From NCBI RefSeq assembly GCF_003625485.1, contig NZ_RAIR01000007.1:1-64000 (forward strand): a DNA stretch of 64,000 nt, given 5' to 3'. Position 1 is the first letter of the stretch, and each line of letters begins with the position of its first letter. Made by a program: the position numbers and the translations under genes. This DNA is from Butyrivibrio sp. CB08. Its GTDB lineage: Bacteria; Bacillota; Clostridia; Lachnospirales; Lachnospiraceae. The notes beneath the pieces were generated by a model. The model saw only the letters and a program-made list of their open reading frames with translations, did no database searches and had not been told where the DNA came from. Below, piece after piece: positions 44,173 through 53,304 of this stretch.

Positions 44173-45258
44173 TTATCTGTTTGAGTACATCTTCTCGTAG
44201 TACTTCTCATAGTCTCCGCTGGTTACGTGCTCCATCCAGTCGTGGTTGTCGAAATACCACTTGATGGTCTTGCGGATACCCTCTTTGAACATTGTCTCAG
44301 GCTCCCAGCCTACCTCTGCCTTGATCTTGTCAGGGGCGATGGCATATCTGCGGTCATGACCCTTTCTGTCTGTTACGTATGTAATAAGATCGTAGGTCAG
44401 ATGCTCTTTTCTAGGATCTGAATCATCAAGCTCTTCTCTTAAGATATCAATGATAGTCTTAACGATCTCAATGTTCTGCTTCTCATTGTGTCCGCCAACG
44501 TTATAGGTCTCAAAGAGCTTACCCTTTTCCTGAACCATATCGATAGCCTTGGCGTGATCCTCTACATAGAGCCAGTCACGAACATTCTTGCCGTCTCCGT
44601 AAACAGGAAGGTTCTTACCAGCAAGCGCATTGTTGATGATAAGTGGAATGAGCTTCTCTGGGAACTGGTAAGGTCCGTAGTTGTTAGAGCAGTTAGTGAT
44701 GTTGGCAGGGAACTTGTAAGTATCCATATATGCCTTAACTAACATGTCTGAACTTGCCTTACTAGCTGAATATGGGCTGTGAGGATCATATGGAGTTGTC
44801 TCATAGAAGTAAGCGTTTGGATCCTCATCCAGTGTTCCGTAAACCTCGTCAGTTGACACATGAAGGAACTTCTTGCCCTCCTTGAATGTGCCATCTGGGT
44901 TCTCCCATGCCTTCTTGGCAGCGTTAAGCATTGTAGCTGTACCAAGAACGTTGGTCTCAACAAAGATCTCAGGATTGACGATAGATCTGTCAACGTGGCT
45001 CTCTGCGGCAAAATGAACAACTCTGTCGATGTCATTCTCCTCAAAGATCTTGTTGATGGCATCTCTGTCGCAGATGTTAGCCCTTACGAATGTATAGTTA
45101 GGGTTGCCCTCGAGATCCTTAAGGTTCTCAAGATTGCCAGCGTAAGTAAGCACATCTACGTTGATGATGCGAATCTCGTCGCCGTATTTTTTAAACATAT
45201 AGTGAATGTAGTTTGAGCCGATAAATCCAGCTCCGCCTGTTACTAAATAAGTTCTCAT
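44173..45258 (-). CDS. rfbB: dTDP-glucose 4,6-dehydratase
   Basis: RfbB (RmlB) is an NAD-dependent short-chain dehydrogenase-fold enzyme, the second step of dTDP-rhamnose synthesis. The 361-residue protein has TGGAGFIGSNYIHYM (7-21), the catalytic STDEVYGTL and YSASKASSDMLV (Tyr-x-x-x-Lys), and NNYGPYQFPEKLIPL. It is the first gene of the long rhamnose-export unit and has the extended -10 promoter at 45295-45303. The genes rfbB, rfbA and rfbC are here, but the fourth enzyme, RfbD reductase, is not seen in the window. Confidence 0.96.
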   Translation of the reverse strand: MRTYLVTGGAGFIGSNYIHYMFKKYGDEIRIINVDVLTYAGNLENLKDLEGNPNYTFVRANICDRDAINKIFEENDIDRVVHFAAESHVDRSIVNPEIFVETNVLGTATMLNAAKKAWENPDGTFKEGKKFLHVSTDEVYGTLDEDPNAYFYETTPYDPHSPYSASKASSDMLVKAYMDTYKFPANITNCSNNYGPYQFPEKLIPLIINNALAGKNLPVYGDGKNVRDWLYVEDHAKAIDMVQEKGKLFETYNVGGHNEKQNIEIVKTIIDILREELDDSDPRKEHLTYDLITYVTDRKGHDRRYAIAPDKIKAEVGWEPETMFKEGIRKTIKWYFDNHDWMEHVTSGDYEKYYEKMYSNR

Positions 45259-45294
45259 AGTAAACCTCTCTTATTTTTAAACATTATCCATTAG

Positions 45295-45303
45295 AGTATA
45301 CCA
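45295..45303 (-). promoter_or_regulatory. Extended -10 promoter of the rfbB operon
   Basis: Minus-strand TGGTATACT, with a poor -35 (AACACA at 17 bp). It probably drives rfbB-rfbA-rfbC-wzm-wzt and the genes beyond. It is identical to the element before pgm. Confidence 0.5.
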
Positions 45304-45319
45304 CATATGTATTTATTTG

Positions 45320-45328
45320 TGTTAGAAT
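45320..45328 (+). promoter_or_regulatory. Extended -10 promoter of the GtrB-like gene
   Basis: TGTTAGAAT on the plus strand, 42 bp before the ATG at 45370. No good -35 is visible. It is back to back with the rfbB promoter. Confidence 0.35.
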
Positions 45329-45369
45329 GACCTAGAATAGGTGTGAAATTATAGGAGAACCGGGTTTTT

Positions 45370-46329
45370 ATGGATTACTTTAAAGAGAAAATTGATATTT
45401 CCATTGTAGTACCTGTATATGGCTGTCCTGAAGCCATACCAGAACTTCATCGCAGATTATCCGATACCCTTCAGGGCATGAAGGTAGAGTACGAGATCAT
45501 CCTTGTAGATGACAGAGACGGAATGGGCTCATGGGATGAGATAAAAAAAGTCGCTGTTTCCGATTACCATGTAAAGGCCATAAGCCTTACCAAAAACTGC
45601 GGACAGGATAAGGCCATCACCGCAGGAATAGGGGTGTCAAGAGGCGAATGGGTGATCACCATGGACTGTGATCTTCAGGATGCTCCTGAGAATATCCCAA
45701 TGCTATATGACAAGGTAAGATCCGATAATCTGGATGTACTTATCGTCAGACGTCAAAAGCGCAAGGATTCAGCTATTGTACAGCTGCTGTCCAAAATGTT
45801 CCACAAGGTATTCAGCTATCTGTCTGAACTCACCTTTGATTACGAGCTTGGAACATACCTGATAGCCCACAGACGTGCAGCAGATCTCTATATCCAAACC
45901 AAGGGACAGGGCAGAGACTTCACAATGTTCCTGTTGTGGACAGGCTATCGCAAGGGCTTTGTTGAACTGGAACATGAAGAAAGGTTTGCAGGCAAATCAT
46001 CCTACACCTTCCTCAAAAAATGTGAATACGCCTTAAGAGCCATGACCACATTTTCCAACAGAATTCTTTTTGTTCCGATCTATGTTGGTTCCATTTCAGC
46101 AGTAGGATCACTTATCTATATCATTTTTGTGCTGGTTTCCTGGGCAACCAACGTTTCCAATCCAGAGGGCTGGAACACCTTAGCTGCCGCAGTATTCTTT
46201 TTCGGAGGCCTGATCCTCAGCACACTTGGAGTCCTGGGTATCTACATCGGCAATATCTTTGATGTAACAAAAGAGAGACCACTCTACATCGTTCAGGAAA
46301 CTATCAACATCCCTGAAAAAGAAGAATAA
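45370..46329 (+). CDS. GtrB/ArnC-like polyprenyl-phosphate glycosyltransferase
   Basis: This 319-residue enzyme links a sugar to undecaprenyl phosphate to make a lipid-phosphate donor used outside the membrane. The GT-A domain has ISIVVPVYGCPEAIPELHRR (10-29), ILVDDRDGMGS, LTKNCGQDKAITAGI and TMDCDLQDAPENIP (the D-x-D motif). Two C-terminal transmembrane helices (about 236-262 and 272-300) match the GtrB/ArnC layout, including LGIYIGNIFDVTKERPLYIV. It is the only plus-strand gene in this half of the locus apart from the DPM1-like one, with its own terminator. The SMR pair at 62204-62913 could be its flippase. Confidence 0.92.
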   Translation: MDYFKEKIDISIVVPVYGCPEAIPELHRRLSDTLQGMKVEYEIILVDDRDGMGSWDEIKKVAVSDYHVKAISLTKNCGQDKAITAGIGVSRGEWVITMDCDLQDAPENIPMLYDKVRSDNLDVLIVRRQKRKDSAIVQLLSKMFHKVFSYLSELTFDYELGTYLIAHRRAADLYIQTKGQGRDFTMFLLWTGYRKGFVELEHEERFAGKSSYTFLKKCEYALRAMTTFSNRILFVPIYVGSISAVGSLIYIIFVLVSWATNVSNPEGWNTLAAAVFFFGGLILSTLGVLGIYIGNIFDVTKERPLYIVQETINIPEKEE

Positions 46330-46337
46330 AAATAATA

Positions 46338-46376
46338 AAGGTACAGAAGCTTAAAACTTCTGTACCTTCTTTTTTG
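46338..46376. terminator. Bidirectional terminator between GtrB-like and GH25 genes
   Basis: A 12-bp perfect stem (AAGGTACAGAAG / CTTCTGTACCTT, 7-nt loop) is followed on the plus strand by CTTTTTTG and on the minus strand by TATTATTTTT. It serves two convergent genes. Confidence 0.9.
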
Positions 46377-46399
46377 TCTATTATGACATCTGACAATCA

Positions 46400-49300
46400 T
46401 CAGTTGTAAAGGATGTTCATATCAACATTTCCAGAGATTCCGGAAATTGATCCCTTAGATGTGTACTGCCACATATCATATCTTGTAGCTGTGTATGTAA
46501 CGTTAGCTGCATACTGTGCAAGCCAGATCTTGTAGCTTGTAAGTGCTGATGCGTTCATCTTCTGTGTGAACCATGTCTTGTTGGAATAAACACCAGCTCT
46601 GTATCCGGCACTCTGGATCGTTCCGCAGAAAGCCTTGATATTGGCTGTACGCTGGCTTGCGCTGATCTGGTCACCACGTCCGTTACTGCCCTCAACGTCG
46701 ATGTAAACAGGGAAGCTTAAGTTGTAGCCCTTGCACAGATTGATGCACATGGAAGCCTCTTCAACCGCCTCAACTTCGTTCACCGCCTGGCTGAAGAAGT
46801 ATACACCAACCTTGATTCCTGCAGCCTGAGCACCCTGAATGTTTGCCTTGAACTTAGGATCCTCAATAAGTGCTCCAGCGGAAGAACCTCTGTATCCACA
46901 TCTGATGATGGCGTAGTTTACACCAGCATTCTTAACCTGTGCCCAGTTGATATTTCCGTTCCACTTACTTACATCAATACCCATAGTTCCCGATGAGCTA
47001 GAAAGAGCTCCATCAGAACCAAATGTGTATCTGGCTCCCTTGATTACCTGTTCACCAGTTACTTTTTCGCCATACTTATTGTAGTAGTATGTCTTACCAT
47101 CAATAGTCCACCATCCCTGACGGATACCTGAACCGGCTTTCTTAATATAGAAATCCTTTATTGATGAATCAAACAGGTCAGCGTAAGTAGCTTTTCTGTA
47201 AGTACCATCTGACTTGATAACATAAAGCACATTTCCATCTTTGTCTTTAAGATCAGTCTCTCCAGAAATAACCTTAACGGTTACAGTTGCAGTCTTATCA
47301 GAGTACTTGGCCGTGATAGTAGTTTCACCCTCTGCAACTGCCTTGACCTTACCATCGCTGTCTACAGTAGCTACACTGGTCTTTGATGATTCATATGTTG
47401 GCTTAACGTTAGAATCTGTGGTCTCTATCTTATAGGTCTTACCTGGAACAAGAGTTACTCTTGAGACTTTAAGCTTGAGTTCTCCCAAACCTTCTACTAC
47501 AACTGTAACAGGGTATGGATTGTAATCATCCTTGCTGTCTTTGAATGTAAGCTTTGCTGTTCCAACTTTCAGACCAGTAATGTTGAACTTGGCACCATCT
47601 TTTTCTACTTTGACTACATCCTTGCCATCCTTATCAACTTCACAGCTTAGATCAGTTGGCTCTGAGAATGTAATAGTAGTTTTTGCATCTTTCTTGATCT
47701 TGATGGTTTCATCAGAAGGACTTGCCTTCATGTTTTTCTTATCAGCTGATGTAACTTCAATGTCAAAAGTAGCATCGCTATAGCCTTTAGCTTTTACAGT
47801 GAATTTCTCTGTACCAACATTCAGTGCGTCAATAGTTATCTTGTTTCCACTTATTGTCGCCTTAGCTATATTGTTATTGCTTGCAGGAGTGCAGCTTTCT
47901 ATAGCAGCTGGTCCGGTAACATCTATGGCGCCTTGTCCACCCTTCTTGATAGAAAGCTTATTAACGCTAAGAGTCATTGCCTTTGGATCAGCATCAGAAA
48001 CACTTACAGAAAGATCAGTATCAAGGTAATCATCGTTACCCTTTACTGAGATCTTTGCTTCACCTTTTCCTTTTGCAGTAATAGTAATAGTCTTACCACT
48101 TACTGATACTGTGGCAACACTTGAATCACTTGAGCTGCACTGTGGATCAGATGGACCTTCAGTAATAGTGACACTCTTAGTTTCTTCAGCCTTCATAGTA
48201 ACCGAGGATGAGTCAAACTTAATGCTTACCTTCTCCTTGGGTTTTGCCTTAACAGTCACACTGATAGTCTTGCTGTCATCGCCAGCGCTCACTGTAACAG
48301 TTGCAGTTCCTGCTGAAACACCATTTATTGTTATTGTAGTACCGCTTACACTAGCCGTAGCACAACTGTCGCTACTTGTGCATGACAGTCCTTCAGTGTT
48401 TCCACTTGCAGTTACAGTTGTAGATGATCCCTCTTCTACAGTAACTGAGCTTTCAGACAGCTCGAGTTTCTTAACTTCAGGCTGCTCTTGCTGTTCGCCT
48501 TCCCCTTCTTTAGGTTCGCCATTCTCTGTGCCAGTTCTTGCTCTTGTAGCAGCCATTCTCTTCACGCTGCCATTCTTAAGAGCTGCTCCAACCAGGATGC
48601 CATCAAGCTTGCTCTTATCGATCTTCTCGTATGTGCTTCCATCACTGTTAGAGCTGTTCTGGTTAGAATCTACCCACTCGACAGTGTCGTTGAGCACTGA
48701 CTCCACCTGAGTCTGTACTGCTGTATCTTCCTTGGCTGCGTTGATCTGGGACTCTTTCTTGATCTCGTTTGATACGTCAACAGCCTTCATCTCAACAGTA
48801 TCTTTGACAGTGAGAGTCTGTGTGGATGTATCAAGCTTGTAGCTGTCATACTCTGAAGAAAGAGCTTCAGGTGTGATTTTATATTTTCCTGCTGTCAGAT
48901 CTTTTTTGTAAATAATTCCGTCTCTGTCGTGATCGTCGTAGCTGACCTTGGTTCCATCAGGTGTCACTACAGAAACAACAAAAGGTACATTAGCAACAAG
49001 CTTCTTGGTCTCAGAGTTAATGAACTTGATCTTCATATCACTCTTGATACTTGTAAGGGTCATCTTGATGGTGACATTAGAAGCGGTATCTGGAACTTCT
49101 TCCTCTTCTTCCTCGATCTCCTCTACAAGACCTGCTGCCATAGCCCTTGCCATCTCAGCATCGGCAATTGCAAGAAGTCCCGAAGAACCTACAACACCGT
49201 CTATCTGAAGGTCTGCGCCAACTTCGGCAAAAGAGCCTACTTCAGCCGCATAATTCTTGGCCTTGGCATAGAATGACATGAACGCAATACCACCTGCAAG

Positions 49301-49984
49301 AAGGAGAACCGCTACAACTGCTGCTGCCCTCTCTGCAACGGAAGTATTTCCTAAAAATGCCAGGATCTTAGCTCCTACAGACTCGCCATCTCTATCTCTG
49401 TCACGTCCCCTGCGACTTCTGCGGTCGTCGCGTCCACCGCGGCCGCCTCTTGAGCCACGTGATCCGCGTCCGCCAGCATAATAATCGTCATCGGCGTAGC
49501 GATCATCTTCGCGGTCGTAATCGTAATCGTAGTCGTCTTCATCAGCGTAGTCGCCATCTTCGTAATCGTCATCGGCGTATCTTTCGTCCTCGTAACGATC
49601 ATCTTCGTAGCGATCATCATCCGGATAGTCTTCTTCATCCTCGTAGCGCTCGTCACGGCGAGGCTCATAGTCGCTGTCGTAATCGTCCTCGGCCTCATAG
49701 TCACGATCATCTTCAGGATAATCATCATCCTCGTAACGATCTTCTTCATAGCGATCATCCTCGTAGCGATCGTCTTCGGGATACTCTTCATCCTCATAGC
49801 GCTCGTCTACCTGATCTCCGTACTCTTCTTCAAACTCCTCATCCGGATAATCATCCTCGTCATATCCATCATCGTAGTCTTCATCAGCGTACTCGTCGTA
49901 TCGCTCGTCATAATCCACGAAGTCGTCTTCCCTCTGACGTCTTCGCACTTTCTTTTTTCCAAATAAATTCATACTTTTTTTCAC
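46400..49984 (-). CDS. GH25 lysozyme with Big_2-like repeats and long acidic cytoplasmic tail
   Basis: A 1194-residue membrane protein. Residues 20-165 are an Asp/Tyr/Glu/Arg-rich tail with many DDRYED repeats; 172-198 are Arg/Gly-rich; 217-240 is a transmembrane helix. The outer part has a beta-rich segment, about five Big_2-like immunoglobulin repeats (about 500-925) and a cell-wall-binding-repeat-like segment (952-998, GWWTIDGKTYYYNKYG). A GH25 muramidase follows (1002-1194) with GIDVSKWNG (Asp1004), FPVYIDVEGS (Asp1096, Glu1098) and DMWQYTSKG. The catalytic acids are intact, so it should cut the glycan strands of peptidoglycan. The GTG start has GGGAG 7 nt upstream. It has its own promoter at 50066-50094. 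Confidence 0.93.
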   Translation of the reverse strand: MKKSMNLFGKKKVRRRQREDDFVDYDERYDEYADEDYDDGYDEDDYPDEEFEEEYGDQVDERYEDEEYPEDDRYEDDRYEEDRYEDDDYPEDDRDYEAEDDYDSDYEPRRDERYEDEEDYPDDDRYEDDRYEDERYADDDYEDGDYADEDDYDYDYDREDDRYADDDYYAGGRGSRGSRGGRGGRDDRRSRRGRDRDRDGESVGAKILAFLGNTSVAERAAAVVAVLLLAGGIAFMSFYAKAKNYAAEVGSFAEVGADLQIDGVVGSSGLLAIADAEMARAMAAGLVEEIEEEEEEVPDTASNVTIKMTLTSIKSDMKIKFINSETKKLVANVPFVVSVVTPDGTKVSYDDHDRDGIIYKKDLTAGKYKITPEALSSEYDSYKLDTSTQTLTVKDTVEMKAVDVSNEIKKESQINAAKEDTAVQTQVESVLNDTVEWVDSNQNSSNSDGSTYEKIDKSKLDGILVGAALKNGSVKRMAATRARTGTENGEPKEGEGEQQEQPEVKKLELSESSVTVEEGSSTTVTASGNTEGLSCTSSDSCATASVSGTTITINGVSAGTATVTVSAGDDSKTISVTVKAKPKEKVSIKFDSSSVTMKAEETKSVTITEGPSDPQCSSSDSSVATVSVSGKTITITAKGKGEAKISVKGNDDYLDTDLSVSVSDADPKAMTLSVNKLSIKKGGQGAIDVTGPAAIESCTPASNNNIAKATISGNKITIDALNVGTEKFTVKAKGYSDATFDIEVTSADKKNMKASPSDETIKIKKDAKTTITFSEPTDLSCEVDKDGKDVVKVEKDGAKFNITGLKVGTAKLTFKDSKDDYNPYPVTVVVEGLGELKLKVSRVTLVPGKTYKIETTDSNVKPTYESSKTSVATVDSDGKVKAVAEGETTITAKYSDKTATVTVKVISGETDLKDKDGNVLYVIKSDGTYRKATYADLFDSSIKDFYIKKAGSGIRQGWWTIDGKTYYYNKYGEKVTGEQVIKGARYTFGSDGALSSSSGTMGIDVSKWNGNINWAQVKNAGVNYAIIRCGYRGSSAGALIEDPKFKANIQGAQAAGIKVGVYFFSQAVNEVEAVEEASMCINLCKGYNLSFPVYIDVEGSNGRGDQISASQRTANIKAFCGTIQSAGYRAGVYSNKTWFTQKMNASALTSYKIWLAQYAANVTYTATRYDMWQYTSKGSISGISGNVDMNILYN
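49390..49927 (-). repeat. Low-complexity acidic DRYEDD repeats plus RG-rich segment
   Basis: This stretch of the GH25 gene encodes irregular repeats of Asp, Glu, Tyr and Arg (units such as RYEDD and DDYPED), then an Arg/Gly/Ser-rich basic block. On the other strand it leaves a spurious Arg/His-rich open frame. It resembles the N terminus of the LCP protein. Confidence 0.75.
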
Positions 49985-50000
49985 TCTGATTCTCCCAACG

Positions 50001-50020
50001 GATATCGGTATATCGATATC
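50001..50020. promoter_or_regulatory. Inverted repeat in the GH25 leader
   Basis: GATATCG / CGATATC with a 6-nt spacer (GTATAT) forms a 7-bp inverted repeat. It lies between the predicted start point and the ribosome site of the GH25 gene, about 17-36 bp upstream of its start codon. It could be an operator or an mRNA hairpin. Confidence 0.35.
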
Positions 50021-50065
50021 TCACACCCATTTCATAAGCATATTACACACATTACAGCTTATCAC

Positions 50066-50094
50066 TTTATAGCTTTATTATCTACTTTTCTCAA
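50066..50094 (-). promoter_or_regulatory. Sigma-A promoter of the GH25 lysozyme gene
   Basis: Minus-strand TTGAGA (50089-50094), 17-bp spacer, TATAAA (50066-50071), each one base from consensus. It begins 4 bp beyond the stop of the upstream membrane protein gene. Confidence 0.75.
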
Positions 50095-50097
50095 ACA

Positions 50098-51777
50098 CTA
50101 CTTGCCACTAGAAACTTTCCAGGCATCGACTCCATCTACAGAAACCTGCTCCCAAACCAGATTCGAGCCGTATTTTTCATCCATGAATTCTGCAAGGGCA
50201 AGTCTTGGTTCCTCATCGCCTACAAAATAAACACCATCGGCGTCGATCAGATCTTTTACCGGATTAGTTATCCCATGACTTCTTGCAAAGTACATTCCAG
50301 CCGGAGACTCTGAAGTGCCTCCAAGCTCAACAACATTACTATAAAAATCTTCATAATTTGCGCGGGTAATTCCAAAAATGTCCCGTGCCCCTAGTAGCAT
50401 TCCGTATTTTGAAATATCCTGTACAACAAAGAAACCATCAGCCTGTGTGATATTCTGGAACTCCTCACATCTTGTATCGCCATTAGTATATCTTGAATTA
50501 TCAACAACCCAAGATTTCACTAATATAAAAGCAATGCAGATCGTGGCAAATATCACATATGGATACACATGCTTTTCTGTTTTTTCTTCATCTTTTCTCA
50601 CAATAACCTGTGAAATAAGATATCCACCTACTAAAACCGCAGATAAAACAGCACAAACCTCTACTCTCCATAAGACGCGATTTAGGCAAAACATGTAATA
50701 GATTTCTCCAACCGCTACAACAGATAAATATGCCAGTTTCATGAACATAGCCTTGTTTCCATGTATAGCGCCAAGCAAAAGAATGATAACAAAAATGATA
50801 CCAAAGGATTTGCTTGTCAAAATCCACAGAGCTTCTTTGACTACACCTTTGACCAAAGCAATATCAAACCTGACATTTGGCTCTTCATACTTTGAGCCTA
50901 TATCCTTGATCTGCTGCAGCCTTTCAGAACTAAAGTATACCGGATCATTCCACATCCAGTATCCCTTGATCATGTTGAAATCATTTTCTGTTATTCCAGC
51001 TGCAAGGAATTCCTCTGGTGAATCTGTAAAAACATATCTGTTATAGTCTCTCATCTCGATGAGACGGTTGTCAGTCTTTTTGAACTCATTCCATCCAGCA
51101 TTGGTTTTATATGCCAGATTGTCAATAAAGAAACTTGCTATACACATTATTCCAGCCACAAAGATTGGAATATATCGCTTCCAGGATACTTTTGTCTTGT
51201 TCGTAACAGCGCCAAACAAAATCTCAATTAGTTCAACACCGATCACCATTGGAACACATAACGCAAACGAAGTCCATCTCGCCCACATTCCAACTGCGAT
51301 CAGAATGAAAGACAGCACCATATATCCTCTGTCTCTTTTCTCTTTTTTAACTTGCCAGAGCAGCATGACCAGACCAATAGTTCCATATAAAGTTGCGCTC
51401 TTGGTAAAGGTTATATGTACATAAAAATCGCCTGCCATCAGCAGATTAATACCAACGGCTGTAAAAAGAGCAGCTCTTTTTTTCATATGGTCGGTAATAA
51501 CCAGGCATACCGATATAACTGCTATCAGGTTAAACACCAGATAGAACCAGAGATAGCAGTTAATATGTGGGAATACATCAAACAGGCCCCGTAGTAATCC
51601 GCCTAGGATTACATTGCTAAAAATGAAGTACTGACGCCCAGTCCCGTATGCTCCTGCAGATAACAGGTTAAGAAACGTGTCATCGTTGACTTCGAAAGAA
51701 ACATAGCCCGCGGTTATGAATATCATCCACAAAAGCAGCGATACAGCCATAATAAGCGTTCTTTTGTTTTTCAGCAT
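50098..51777 (-). CDS. Multi-spanning membrane protein, possible GT-C glycosyltransferase (paralogue of 29423-31162)
   Basis: A 559-residue membrane protein not matched to a named family. It has an N-terminal helix, an acidic EVNDDTFLN after it, about ten hydrophobic helices and a soluble C-terminal domain (about 435-559). It shares with the product of 29423-31162 the blocks GAYG, NCYLW, DFY-x-x-I-x-F-x-K, LWRVE, QADGFFVV and GMYFARSHGITN. The acidic pair after helix 1 would suit a GT-C active site that uses lipid-phosphate sugars. It follows the DUF6056-like gene by 30 bp, with GGAGG 11 nt before its ATG. Confidence 0.75.
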   Translation of the reverse strand: MLKNKRTLIMAVSLLLWMIFITAGYVSFEVNDDTFLNLLSAGAYGTGRQYFIFSNVILGGLLRGLFDVFPHINCYLWFYLVFNLIAVISVCLVITDHMKKRAALFTAVGINLLMAGDFYVHITFTKSATLYGTIGLVMLLWQVKKEKRDRGYMVLSFILIAVGMWARWTSFALCVPMVIGVELIEILFGAVTNKTKVSWKRYIPIFVAGIMCIASFFIDNLAYKTNAGWNEFKKTDNRLIEMRDYNRYVFTDSPEEFLAAGITENDFNMIKGYWMWNDPVYFSSERLQQIKDIGSKYEEPNVRFDIALVKGVVKEALWILTSKSFGIIFVIILLLGAIHGNKAMFMKLAYLSVVAVGEIYYMFCLNRVLWRVEVCAVLSAVLVGGYLISQVIVRKDEEKTEKHVYPYVIFATICIAFILVKSWVVDNSRYTNGDTRCEEFQNITQADGFFVVQDISKYGMLLGARDIFGITRANYEDFYSNVVELGGTSESPAGMYFARSHGITNPVKDLIDADGVYFVGDEEPRLALAEFMDEKYGSNLVWEQVSVDGVDAWKVSSGK

Positions 51778-51807
51778 TGTTCTTTATTCCTCCAAAATCA
51801 CGCATGT

Positions 51808-53304
51808 TTATGGATATAACACCGTAGTAGTGTGAAGTCCAAAAAGATTAGCAGCAGATCTGTTAACCAGCCATTCAGAATCAGCTGTGATTCCGAGGTT
51901 TGGAAGCGATTCTGATGAAACGTCCCATGGCGTATATACTATACAGTCTGTTCCATCTTCTGCCATTTCAAAGGTTACCAGCTGGAACTCTCTTATCCTG
52001 TACACTCTGACCATAGCCCCGGATCTGAAGTCTCTATAAGTTCTCGCTGTAAAGCTGTTGTTCATAATACTTCTGGAAGCAGGAAGAACAAGCACAAGCA
52101 GGATAGCTGCAGCAAATACTACCTTCCAAAGAGTGCTATTTGATAAAGCTTTGGCAGCACTATTTCCTGATGTAATGAAATTCTCTCTGCACCACTGGGC
52201 AAGGCACATAACTACAAACAATACTGTAAGCCTTGTGACTATCACATGCTCAATAAGAAGGTGTCCTACCTGTTCATCATAATGGTTTCCAAATGCTGCA
52301 GGGAACGTTTCAAAATACTGCAAAAGAAATACTCCCACAATGACTATTACCATCCTCACATGGGAAACACCATCAGGTAAAACATCTGTCTTGTATATCA
52401 TGCAGAGCGCAAACAGTGCGATAGCAACCAGTACAAAAACCAGATCAAGTGCCTGAGGAAAAGCCTTAAACAGACAGCTGAAAGAATCCCTAAGTGCATC
52501 AAAAACTGTCTCATGTCCGGGAGTAACCGACTCCGCTCCTCTGATAAAATTACCAGGAGCTACTGCATTGATAAGCGCTCCAATGAAGCCGACAGCAAAT
52601 GGTACTGCAAGGTACTTTCTCTCACCAAGCTCTTTGTAGTCCAGGATCAACACTGCCAGCAAAAGTGCGCAGTTAACTGCAGTGAGAGTCAATGAAGCTC
52701 CAGATGCAAGGAAAGCAAAAATAGAACTGAGAATAATATATATCACAGTTTTCCAACCTTTGTTCCTGAATGCCAGAATACTGAAGCTCAAAGCAAGCAG
52801 CGTAAAACCAAGGAGAAGTGTAAATCCCAAAGTCTCCGTATACCAGAGAATAATACTTGTATCAAGCTCTGTTACACTCATGGTGAAAACAGACATAAAT
52901 GATGCAAGAATGGCTGCCAGCGAAACTGTCTTATTTTTCCCAAGTATAGCGCAAGTAAGAGCCAGAGCCCCCAGACAGAATGCCACATAAAAAAACAATG
53001 CAATATGAAAACCTGGAAGCCCATACCTTGAATATGGTCTTACGAGGTGATCTAAAAACATTGGAGTATAGCAGCCCTGCTGTGCCTTATAGATATTGAT
53101 GGTCTTATATAAAGATCCAACAATAGAAGACTGATACTCTGCAGCTCCTTCTAATCCGCCACTCTCATAGGAGAAATCATCTTCACTCAGGAAAGAAAAC
53201 ATGGTTCCTGTAAGTGGAGTAGCGATCACTCCGATTATCAGAATGACCAGAATAACATTAAAGATGCGATTTAGTAGCTCTTTGTTTGCAAATATACTTT
53301 TCAT
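51808..53304 (-). CDS. DUF6056-like membrane protein, probable GT-C glycosyltransferase
   Basis: This 498-residue protein has about eleven hydrophobic helices. After the first helix comes FLSEDDFSYES, an acidic pair at the position of the GT-C catalytic residue. The central ALINAVAPGNFIRG matches the APGN-x-x-R signature that I associate with DUF6056 proteins. Sugar donor and acceptor are unknown; outward-facing transfer from a polyprenyl-phosphate sugar is inferred. Its ATG overlaps the stop of the ATP-grasp gene (TAATG), so the two are translationally coupled. Confidence 0.78.
   Translation of the reverse strand: MKSIFANKELLNRIFNVILVILIIGVIATPLTGTMFSFLSEDDFSYESGGLEGAAEYQSSIVGSLYKTINIYKAQQGCYTPMFLDHLVRPYSRYGLPGFHIALFFYVAFCLGALALTCAILGKNKTVSLAAILASFMSVFTMSVTELDTSIILWYTETLGFTLLLGFTLLALSFSILAFRNKGWKTVIYIILSSIFAFLASGASLTLTAVNCALLLAVLILDYKELGERKYLAVPFAVGFIGALINAVAPGNFIRGAESVTPGHETVFDALRDSFSCLFKAFPQALDLVFVLVAIALFALCMIYKTDVLPDGVSHVRMVIVIVGVFLLQYFETFPAAFGNHYDEQVGHLLIEHVIVTRLTVLFVVMCLAQWCRENFITSGNSAAKALSNSTLWKVVFAAAILLVLVLPASRSIMNNSFTARTYRDFRSGAMVRVYRIREFQLVTFEMAEDGTDCIVYTPWDVSSESLPNLGITADSEWLVNRSAANLFGLHTTTVLYP

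Noticed and set aside
48111..48710. Plus-strand 199-codon open frame opposite the GH25 gene
   Set aside because: It is Ser/Leu/Thr/Val-rich antisense of Big_2 repeats, with no ribosome site or family match.
49450..49989. Plus-strand open frame rich in Arg and His
   Set aside because: It is the antisense reading of the DRYEDD repeats of the GH25 gene. Low-complexity repeats keep the opposite frame open by chance.
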